DNA of 9,635 nt from contig DAOPYA010000154.1 in NCBI GenBank assembly GCA_035352635.1, positions 1 through 9,635 on the forward strand, in the 5' to 3' direction. The position numbers and the translations under genes are program-made. Position 1 is the first letter of the stretch. Every line of letters starts with the position of its first letter. This DNA is from Rifleibacterium sp035352635 (GTDB lineage Bacteria > Muiribacteriota > Ozemobacteria > Ozemobacterales > Ozemobacteraceae). Below, one piece after another: positions 3,796-9,635 of this stretch. Below the pieces are notes generated by a model that ran no database searches, was not told where the DNA came from, and saw only the letters and a list, made by a program, of their open reading frames with translations.

Positions 3796-5964
3796 ATGGC
3801 TGTAGAGGTAATTCAACTGTCGCGTGGGGGGACTCTCATCAAGACCCCTTCCGGGTCGCTGCAAGTCGGCGCCCCGCCCGAAACCATCAAAGACACGATG
3901 AAGATCCTCGGTGACGTACCCGATACTTTTGTGATTCCGAACCGCATGTTTTCGGCTGAACGCGGCGTTTCACTCGCTGATATTGAATTTCCTGCATATT
4001 TCAATTTTTTCATTAAACGCCGCTCGATCAGGGTTATCGGCCATCGCCACCAGCTCGAAACCGTAATGCCGGTGGTGCGCGAAGCGGTGCTTGGCCCCGA
4101 TAATATTCAACTGGTGCGCGAATACCCTTATGGCATTAATCGCGACCTGATTCCGAATCTGCGTGCCGAAATGGAATACCTGCGGCCGTTGAGCCTCTCA
4201 GGCAAGCGCAAGGCTGAACTCTCTGATATGGCGATCGGCATTCCATGGGGCCCCGATAATCGCGTACCCTTTGGCGATATGGCGCTTGAACGCAACAAAG
4301 ACACTCTGCGCATCGTCGATGGCAAGAATGTGCTCGCCGAAGTTTCGCTCGACGTGGCGTTTGGCGGCACCCCCGAAAAACCGTTTTCGCCCAAACCCTT
4401 TGAACCGCCGCTTTTCGGCCTGACGGTTATCGGCTCAGGTTCGGGTTTTGACCCCGGTGAGCTGACCAGCGGTTTTATTATCTGGCTCAATCGCCGTGGC
4501 ATTCTCGTTGACCCGCCGGTTGATTCGACCCTCTGGCTGCGATCCATGGATATCAACCCGCGCCTCATCGATGACTGCATTCTGACCCACTGCCACGCTG
4601 ACCACGATTCGGGTATTCTGCAGAAGCTTCTTGAAGAGAAGAAGATCAATCTGTATACCACCGAAACCATCATGGAAAGCTTTGTGCGCAAGTATCAGTC
4701 GCTGACCGGCCTGAATTACAAGACGTTTATGAGTCTTTTCCATTTCCACCCAATCAGCTTACAGGTGCCGATCCGCATCAATGGCGGCGAATTCAGATTT
4801 TTCTACACCCTGCATTCGATTCCAACCATCGGCTTTGAAGTTTATTTTCAGGGAAAGAGCTTTGTTAATTCTTCAGATTCGCTCTATGACCCCGATACCT
4901 TCAAAAAACTCTATGACCGCGGCGATGTCAACCGCTACCGCATGATTGAACTCACCAATTTCCCATGGCATCATTCGGTAATTTTCCATGAAGCAGGCAT
5001 TCCGCCACTGCATACGCCGATGCAGAACCTTATTGATCTCCCCGATTCCGTTAAAAAACGAATTTTTCTCATGCATCTGGCGCAAAAATCGATTCCAGAA
5101 GAATCGGGGCTTAAAAAGGCCCCGGATGGCCGCGAAGAATCGATTCTCATTCCCGTCAATGCCCCGGCCAGCAATGAAGCCCTCGAATACCTCGATGTGC
5201 TCAACCATATCGACCTGTTTTCGGGTCTGCCGATCGAAAAGGCCCGCGAATTTCTTACCCTCGTTAAGGTCGAGCACTACAAGCAGGGTGACCTGATCAT
5301 TCGCAAAAATTCAGTTGGCGACCGCTTTTTTATGATCGTTAATGGCCGGGCTCGCGTTGAGCGCCAGGGCGACGTTGCCAAATCATATTCAAATAATGAC
5401 TACATCGGCGAAACTTCGATGATTCTCAACGCGCCGCGAAATGCAGACGTGATCGCCGAAACCGACATGAAGGTTCTGGTCATGGATAAATACGATTTCC
5501 TTTATTTTATCCGTGGCTCTGAAATCGCCCGCCAGATGAAGGTTATTGCCCAGAACCGTGAGTATGATACCTGGGGCCTCTTTGATGCGTCGCCTCTGTT
5601 GAAGCCGCTTTCACCATCGCAGCGCACTCAGTTGCAGGGCATCATGAGCCGCGTCAAACTAGAAAAAGGCGATGTGCTGGCCGGCCAGGGTACCACGCGC
5701 GAAAATCACTATCTCGTCGATACCGGCGGGCTGGTGCTGCAACGCTCGCACAAGACTCTTCTGCAGGCAGGGCGGGGCAGTTTCCTTACCAAGGTTTACG
5801 CGACACCCCGCCGGGGTGTGCATCGGTTCTCGCTTGTGGCCACCGATACCTCAATCATTTATGCGCTTGATGTTATGGAATTCTACCGTTTCCTTGAAAA
5901 GAACCCGGGTGTCTTTTTGTCTTTAAGAGAAGCACGTATTCGTGATACCATTCAGAAACCCTGA
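3796..5964 (+). CDS. Metallo-beta-lactamase hydrolase with two C-terminal cyclic-nucleotide-binding-like domains
   Basis: A 722-residue cytoplasmic protein without a signal peptide. An N-terminal region of about 200 residues that I cannot assign precedes a metallo-beta-lactamase fold. The metal ligands are visible: H265-C-H267-A-D269-H270, H340 (TLHSIPT), D361 (NSSDS) and H406 (PPLHTP). A cyclic-nucleotide-binding domain spans about 469-585, with a phosphate cassette G538-E539...A-P-R548 that keeps the ribose-binding Glu and phosphate-binding Arg. A second domain of similar fold (about 595-715) lacks this Glu/Arg pair and is probably structural. The layout suggests a hydrolase controlled by cAMP or cGMP, plausibly a cyclic nucleotide phosphodiesterase; database names for similar proteins, as I remember them, point that way. 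The substrate cannot be read from sequence. The start ATG 3796 gives a short leader with weak AGGT. It is followed after 17 nt by the ADP-ribosylglycohydrolase gene and is likely co-transcribed with it. Confidence 0.85.
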   Translation: MAVEVIQLSRGGTLIKTPSGSLQVGAPPETIKDTMKILGDVPDTFVIPNRMFSAERGVSLADIEFPAYFNFFIKRRSIRVIGHRHQLETVMPVVREAVLGPDNIQLVREYPYGINRDLIPNLRAEMEYLRPLSLSGKRKAELSDMAIGIPWGPDNRVPFGDMALERNKDTLRIVDGKNVLAEVSLDVAFGGTPEKPFSPKPFEPPLFGLTVIGSGSGFDPGELTSGFIIWLNRRGILVDPPVDSTLWLRSMDINPRLIDDCILTHCHADHDSGILQKLLEEKKINLYTTETIMESFVRKYQSLTGLNYKTFMSLFHFHPISLQVPIRINGGEFRFFYTLHSIPTIGFEVYFQGKSFVNSSDSLYDPDTFKKLYDRGDVNRYRMIELTNFPWHHSVIFHEAGIPPLHTPMQNLIDLPDSVKKRIFLMHLAQKSIPEESGLKKAPDGREESILIPVNAPASNEALEYLDVLNHIDLFSGLPIEKAREFLTLVKVEHYKQGDLIIRKNSVGDRFFMIVNGRARVERQGDVAKSYSNNDYIGETSMILNAPRNADVIAETDMKVLVMDKYDFLYFIRGSEIARQMKVIAQNREYDTWGLFDASPLLKPLSPSQRTQLQGIMSRVKLEKGDVLAGQGTTRENHYLVDTGGLVLQRSHKTLLQAGRGSFLTKVYATPRRGVHRFSLVATDTSIIYALDVMEFYRFLEKNPGVFLSLREARIRDTIQKP

Positions 5965-5981
5965 TTCTTAAGGAAAAGACC

Positions 5982-6926
5982 ATGATCGATAAATTTCAGG
6001 CCAGTCTGCTTGGCTATGCCGTTGGTGATGCTCTTGCCGCGCCGATAGAAGATGTTTATCGTTCTGCCGAAGAAGGCGACGAACCTGTTACTTTTTATGT
6101 GAAAGCTTTTCCGTCGCACCCGGTCAGTCATCTCAAGCCCGGGCAATATTCTGACGAAACCCAGGTAATGCTGCTGCTCGCACGCAGCCTCGTCGAAAAG
6201 GGCGGGTTTTCAGTTGAAGACCTGACTCATAAACTCGTCGACTGGTTTTATGCCCAGAAAAAGCGCTCCGAATGGAGATTTCCCGGCAATACCCTGATCA
6301 AGTCGTGTCGAAAACTCGCGGCCGGTGTGCCATGGGGCCAGGCTGGTCACCTCTCTGCCGGTGTTAACGCTGTTTGTCGCACGGTTCCTTATGCGCTGGC
6401 CTATTTTCGTTCGCTGCCGCTGCTTAAAAACGCCATCGATAAATCATGCCGCCTGACCCATACCGACCAGAAAGTGGTCGGCACATCTTTCGCCTTTGCT
6501 TCGGTCATAGCGCTCGGCCTCGAAGGCAGCGAATTTTCGGCCGATTACATCATGAACCGCGCCATCGAAAAATCGCAGCCGTTCGCCACCGAAATGGTCA
6601 AAAAGATGAAAGCGGTTAAAGACTCTCTCAAGCTCGATGGCAAAGCCGCCATCGAAAATATCGGCAATACCGGTTATTGCCTCGATTCGTTCGCTTCGGC
6701 CCTCTACTGGTTTCTTAAATCAGAAGGCCGCTTCAACGAAATGATGATCGGTGCCGCCAACGCCGGTGGCGACTCAGACGCGATTGCCGCTATGGCCGGC
6801 GCCATGTTCGGCGCCTGGTTCGGTCTCGGGGCAATACCCGAAAAGTGGCTGACGCCCCTTGAAGATTTTCAGGCAATCAGACAGCTCGGCTGCGATATTT
6901 ATCGCATGGCCGTGCCTCAGAATTAA
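5982..6926 (+). CDS. ADP-ribosylglycohydrolase (ARH/DraG family)
   Basis: A 314-residue protein covering one ARH domain from end to end. Members remove ADP-ribose from proteins or nucleic acids, or hydrolyse related ADP-ribosyl compounds, using two Mg ions. Signatures: LLGYAVGDALAAPIE near the N-terminus, S57-D58-E59-T60 (usually SDDT) for the first metal site, TGYCLDSFASALYWF, and NAGGDSDAIAAMAGAMFGA, with D264 and D266 as metal ligands. The position after D266 is usually Thr or Ser and is Ala267 here, so metal binding may be altered. SD TAAGGA (5969-5974) lies 7 nt before the ATG. The gene starts 17 nt after the MBL/cNMP gene and is probably translated from the same mRNA. A joint role in reading cyclic nucleotides and undoing ADP-ribosylation is possible but inferred. 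No partner ADP-ribosyltransferase is in the window. Confidence 0.88.
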   Translation: MIDKFQASLLGYAVGDALAAPIEDVYRSAEEGDEPVTFYVKAFPSHPVSHLKPGQYSDETQVMLLLARSLVEKGGFSVEDLTHKLVDWFYAQKKRSEWRFPGNTLIKSCRKLAAGVPWGQAGHLSAGVNAVCRTVPYALAYFRSLPLLKNAIDKSCRLTHTDQKVVGTSFAFASVIALGLEGSEFSADYIMNRAIEKSQPFATEMVKKMKAVKDSLKLDGKAAIENIGNTGYCLDSFASALYWFLKSEGRFNEMMIGAANAGGDSDAIAAMAGAMFGAWFGLGAIPEKWLTPLEDFQAIRQLGCDIYRMAVPQN

Positions 6927-7039
6927 CCGCATCAGGCGAATCCAGCCCAGTGCCTTCGCTACTGCGGCGCAAATTTGCTGTAGATGCACATAAATCGCTT
7001 TGCCGGCACGCTTTGCGTGAACCAAAAAGCTAAAACGCC

Positions 7040-7045
7040 AGGAGG
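7040..7045 (+). promoter_or_regulatory. Shine-Dalgarno that decides the moaC start
   Basis: AGGAGG lies 3 nt before GTG 7049 and 6 nt before GTG 7052. The second spacing is normal and the first is too tight, so 7052 is the better start. The spacer 6927-7048 shows no convincing promoter; a small CACGC-TTT-GCGTG hairpin lies at 7007-7019. Confidence 0.75.
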
Positions 7046-7051
7046 CCTGTG

Positions 7052-8005
7052 GTGAGCCATAACCAGCCATCTCAACAATCAGAAAGTTCTGTCTCTTTGA
7101 CCCACCAGGACAGCGAGGGTCGCGTGAAAATGGTCGATGTCGGCCACAAAGAACCGACTCTTCGCGTCGCAACAGCTTTTTCTTCAATTTTTGCCGGTGA
7201 AAAAGCCCTTGAATTGCTGAAGAGCGGCACTCTGGCCAAGGGTGATGCCTGGGCTGCCTCGCGGGTCGCCGCTATAATGGCCGCCAAGAAAACCGCTGAC
7301 TTTATTCCGCTGACACACCCGATCCGCCTCGATTCGGTGCGGGTCGATCTTTTTCCGCTCGGCAAAGATCGGGTAGGCTGCTTTGCCACCGCCCGCGCCT
7401 TCGACCGCACCGGCGTCGAAATGGAAGCGATGCTCGCTGCTACCACCGCCATGCTGAATATGTATGATATGGTTAAAGGCGTCGATAAGGGCGCCCGCCT
7501 CGAACAGACAATGCTGGTGCGCAAAACCGGCGGTAAAAGCGGCGAATGGCTCGCTGCAACAGCGCAAATCGGTCGGGTCGAAAAACTTGCCACCAGCCGT
7601 GGCAAGGGCACTCCGAAAGACCCCTGTGATGAGGCGGTTCTTAAGGTTAATTTCGGCTTGGAAAGCGACGCGCACGGCGGCGACTGGCATCGGCAGGTGT
7701 CGCTGCTCGGCGTTGAGAGCATCGAAAAAATGCGCAACAAAGGCCTGCAGGTCGATTTTGGCTCGTTTGCCGAAAACATTGCCACTTCAGGCGTCTGCCT
7801 CTATGAATTGCCGATCGGCACACTTATCTGGTGCGAAAATGGTGTGGTCATGCAGGTTACCCAGATCGGCAAGGAATGCCACACGAAGTGCGCAGTTTAT
7901 TACAAAGCCGGCGACTGTGTTATGCCGCGTGAAGGCATTTTTACCATCGTGCTGGCGGGTGGCCCGCTCAAGACCGGCGAGCCGTTCGTAGCGCTCAAAC
8001 TATGA
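7052..8005 (+). CDS. moaC: MoaC-MOSC fusion, molybdenum cofactor biosynthesis protein
   Basis: 317 residues from GTG 7052. Residues about 24-170 are MoaC, cyclic pyranopterin monophosphate synthase, which acts with MoaA to turn GTP into cPMP. Motifs: MVDVGHK (27-33), KGDAWAASRVAAIMAAKKT, IPLTHPI with H89 (usually LCHPI; the Cys is Thr here), TGVEMEAMLAAT, MYDMVKGVDKG and KTGGKSG. Residues about 173-317 are a MOSC domain (IGRVEKL..., GLESDAHGG, GKECHTKCAVYYKAGDC, MPREGIF), with Cys276, Cys280 and the Cys of GDC as candidate ligands. MOSC domains bind molybdenum cofactor or carry sulfur in MOCO sulfurase and YiiM-type proteins. Joining the first pterin step to a MOSC module suggests a link between synthesis and later handling of the cofactor. 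No other moa, moe or mog gene is in the window. The stop overlaps the next gene start in ATGA. Confidence 0.92.
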   Translation: MSHNQPSQQSESSVSLTHQDSEGRVKMVDVGHKEPTLRVATAFSSIFAGEKALELLKSGTLAKGDAWAASRVAAIMAAKKTADFIPLTHPIRLDSVRVDLFPLGKDRVGCFATARAFDRTGVEMEAMLAATTAMLNMYDMVKGVDKGARLEQTMLVRKTGGKSGEWLAATAQIGRVEKLATSRGKGTPKDPCDEAVLKVNFGLESDAHGGDWHRQVSLLGVESIEKMRNKGLQVDFGSFAENIATSGVCLYELPIGTLIWCENGVVMQVTQIGKECHTKCAVYYKAGDCVMPREGIFTIVLAGGPLKTGEPFVALKL

Positions 8006-8460
8006 CCGCTGAGCTAAACGAACAGCCTCCGGCAAAAAAGTGGATACTGGCGCTTGACCCCGGCTCTGACAAGGTCGGCTTCGCGGTGGTTTATTACGAT
8101 CTTACCCATGGCGAACTAGGTATTGCCTATCTCTCAGAAATGCAACGCGTTCTCAGACGCTTCTGCCTGCCCGGTCAGCCAGACTTGCCACAGGCTGTCG
8201 TCATCGGCAACGGCACCGCCGCCGGCATTCTTTGCCGACTCTATAACGATCAGCAGTTCGAGATTCCGGTCTACTTTGCCGAAGAGCGCAATACTACCGC
8301 TAAAGCGCGTGGTCGATATTTTGCCGAACACCCGCCCACCGGTTTGTGGAAACTGGTGCCCCTTGGCCTGCAATTGCCGCCCAGGCCCGTTGACGATTAC
8401 GCCGCCTGGCTGATCGGCGAAAAATACCTGACCGAGCAGAATCTGATCAGCAACAACTGA
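8002..8460 (+). CDS. YqgF/RuvX-like RuvC-fold nuclease
   Basis: A 152-residue RNase H-fold protein of the YqgF (RuvX) group, whose members include a pre-16S rRNA processing nuclease and predicted Holliday-junction resolvases. Visible: WILALDPGSDKVGFAVV, with D19 at the first catalytic position; VVIGNGTAAG at the strand where the family has IGLP; FAEERNTT, with E94/E95 replacing the usual DERLTT; and PVDDYAAWLI, with D131/D132 near the C-terminus. All acidic positions expected for catalysis have candidates. Length is typical. It starts inside the end of the moaC-MOSC gene (ATGA overlap), so translation is probably coupled; no separate SD is evident. The pairing with a cofactor gene is unusual. 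Assignment is by motif pattern; it may be a divergent paralogue rather than the housekeeping YqgF. Confidence 0.75.
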   Translation: MTAELNEQPPAKKWILALDPGSDKVGFAVVYYDLTHGELGIAYLSEMQRVLRRFCLPGQPDLPQAVVIGNGTAAGILCRLYNDQQFEIPVYFAEERNTTAKARGRYFAEHPPTGLWKLVPLGLQLPPRPVDDYAAWLIGEKYLTEQNLISNN

Positions 8461-8753
8461 AACTTGCTTTTTATATGCCCTGAATTTACAGTTCTGATGC
8501 CTGCCCATGCAAGGTTTTGCTGTTCAAAGTCGGCTTTGTTGCTCTTTTTGGTTCTAATCTCTGACTTCTGCTCTCTGCTGTTTGTGAAAGAGCTTTCTTT
8601 CACAAGCGGCAGAGAGAGCGGGTGATTAAGACTCCAAAAGAAGGTGGTTCGTGAGAAAGGGCCTTATGATAAAGATGCCCGGTGAAATATGGTTGGCAAA
8701 TGCCGAAAAAATAATTAGGTTCAAATATATACAGTAGTTTCAGGGGAGTTGCT
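8461..8753. other. Intergenic spacer
   Basis: A stretch of 293 nt without a convincing gene. It holds a long hairpin (8571-8616). No classical terminator follows the YqgF-like gene, and no clear promoter precedes the lipoprotein gene (a weak TTGGCA near 8690-8700 lacks a good -10). Confidence 0.6.
8571..8616. repeat. 21-bp inverted repeat, tight hairpin
   Basis: Arms 8571-8591 and 8596-8616 pair along all 21 positions (19 Watson-Crick, two G-U in a + strand transcript) around a GCTT loop. The arms begin CTCTCTGCTG and end GGCAGAGAG. No T-run follows on either strand, so it does not look like an intrinsic terminator. It could be an RNA processing or stabilising element, part of a small RNA, or a remnant of a small inverted-repeat element. 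Confidence 0.75.
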
Positions 8754-9635
8754 ATGGGTGGCTTTAGGGTCGGCTTTCTGGTTCTGGTATTTATTACTTT
8801 GCTCGCCTTTGTTACCGGTTGCTTTTCGAAAAACGACGACGCTCCTGCGTTTTCACCGGTTCCGGCGGTTCTGCCTGAACCCCTTACCAGCGTGCGCTTT
8901 GCCATTGCTCTGCCACCCGAAAACATTTCTTTGCGGGCCGCGACTGGCGATGTTCCGCAGGTGTTTTTTGAACTGCGACTGCTTGACCGTGCCGGCAATA
9001 ACCCGGTGGTGATGCTGCGCAAACAGGCGCAAGTGCTGGCCGGCGATGCCGGGTTTGTTGCTTCGGCGAATTTTGCAAATGTTCCGGTGCTGCCGGCCAT
9101 CGCCAGCATGAGTATTGTCGGCGGCTACCTCGCCGACACCAATAATAAGCCGTTCAAAATCTGGGTTGGCCGCAAAGACCTGGTGGCAGCATCAGAAAAC
9201 ATTATCACCCTGACCGGTTCAGGTGATAAAAGCCCCACCGATGTCGCGGTAAACCTGCTCAACCGGCTGATTGCCGTGCCGGCCAACGTGGCGGCCCTCG
9301 CCCTGCCAATCTTCGCAACGGTCGATGCGATCATTGCCACTCTTGATTTAAACGCTTCGACTGTTTATGATGACGCCTTTAAAGCCTATAACGACGCCTA
9401 TGGTGTGATTGGGGTTCCGGCTGACGCTGAATTCCAGCCGCCCGCTGCCTACGCTTCCCTGGCTTTCCCAACAAAAAACAGCAGTGTCAGTCTGGTAATG
9501 CCAAAGTTCGCCGCCGCCTCAGAAGCCTGGGTGGTGCTGATGAACCGCTCAGCCTCAACCCTGACCCCAACCTGGTCAGTTTCTAAAGGTGTCTCCGGGT
9601 CACGAAGGGCAGAATCGTTTTACCTGAACCAGTTT
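8754..9635 (+). CDS. Predicted lipoprotein of unknown function (3' end outside window)
   Basis: An open frame of 294 codons with no stop before the window edge. The N-terminus has a basic residue (R5), a hydrophobic stretch VGFLVLVFITLLAFVTG, and a lipobox V20-T21-G22-C23. This indicates a type II signal peptide and lipid attachment at Cys23, placing the mature protein on a membrane facing outward. The rest is rich in Ala, Val and Pro with predicted beta character (for example VRFAIALPPENISL, PFKIWVGRKDLV), and I recognise no enzyme motif in it. SD GGAG (8745-8748) is 5 nt before the ATG. From memory, such leaders often precede a larger extracellular domain, so the part outside the window may hold the functional module. 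Function unknown. Confidence 0.75.
   Translation, partial: MGGFRVGFLVLVFITLLAFVTGCFSKNDDAPAFSPVPAVLPEPLTSVRFAIALPPENISLRAATGDVPQVFFELRLLDRAGNNPVVMLRKQAQVLAGDAGFVASANFANVPVLPAIASMSIVGGYLADTNNKPFKIWVGRKDLVAASENIITLTGSGDKSPTDVAVNLLNRLIAVPANVAALALPIFATVDAIIATLDLNASTVYDDAFKAYNDAYGVIGVPADAEFQPPAAYASLAFPTKNSSVSLVMPKFAAASEAWVVLMNRSASTLTPTWSVSKGVSGSRRAESFYLNQF

Noticed and set aside
4128..4691. 187-codon minus-strand frame
   Set aside because: It is a shadow of the MBL gene, opposite the HCHADHD metal motif region.
6927..7048. Molybdenum cofactor riboswitch before moaC
   Set aside because: Only short imperfect stems are visible in 122 nt, and I could not recognise the conserved Moco RNA architecture.
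7072..7785. 237-codon minus-strand frame
   Set aside because: It lies fully antisense to the well-supported MoaC-MOSC gene, and the product is low-complexity Ser/Arg/Ala with no family signature.

Overview
The window looks like chromosomal DNA from an uncultivated, probably diderm bacterium. The reasons are a lipobox protein at the right edge, AGGAGG-type ribosome binding sites and moderate GC. The mix of Rpn-family nucleases, a metallo-beta-lactamase/cyclic-nucleotide protein and a MoaC-MOSC fusion recalls lineages such as Candidatus Riflebacteria. That placement is an impression from memory and is not shown by the sequence. All genes recognised are on the + strand.

Left part (1-3670) is a low-integrity accessory zone. 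It opens with a tandem array of two alternating palindromes (period 73-75 bp). A small GIY-YIG nuclease gene then abuts a frameshifted 3' remnant of an Rpn (PD-(D/E)XK) gene. Next comes the only intact Rpn gene (1080-2084), a second decayed Rpn remnant, a terminator and another palindrome. After these lies an Rpn 5' stub broken by a second copy of the palindrome/GIY-YIG unit, followed by an open Rpn 3' part and a last Rpn-like scrap. The two GIY-YIG units share a 473-bp stretch with no differences (216-688 and 2763-3235). The intact Rpn gene has a striking internal start: AGGAGG, 8 nt, then an in-frame ATG at 1803. This would make a 93-residue C-terminal product, as described for the intragenic antitoxins (RpnS) of E. 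coli Rpn nucleases. The full-length start at 1080 sits directly behind a perfect TATAAT and may be leaderless.

Middle part (3796-6926) is a two-gene operon with a 17-nt gap. It encodes a 722-residue metallo-beta-lactamase hydrolase with two C-terminal cyclic-nucleotide-binding-like domains, and an ADP-ribosylglycohydrolase. Together they suggest nucleotide signalling coupled to reversal of ADP-ribosylation, but the functional link is inference.

Right part (7052-8460) encodes a MoaC-MOSC fusion for molybdenum cofactor work. It overlaps by 4 nt (ATGA) a YqgF/RuvC-fold protein. A spacer of about 290 nt with a 21-bp hairpin follows, then a lipoprotein gene that runs off the window end.
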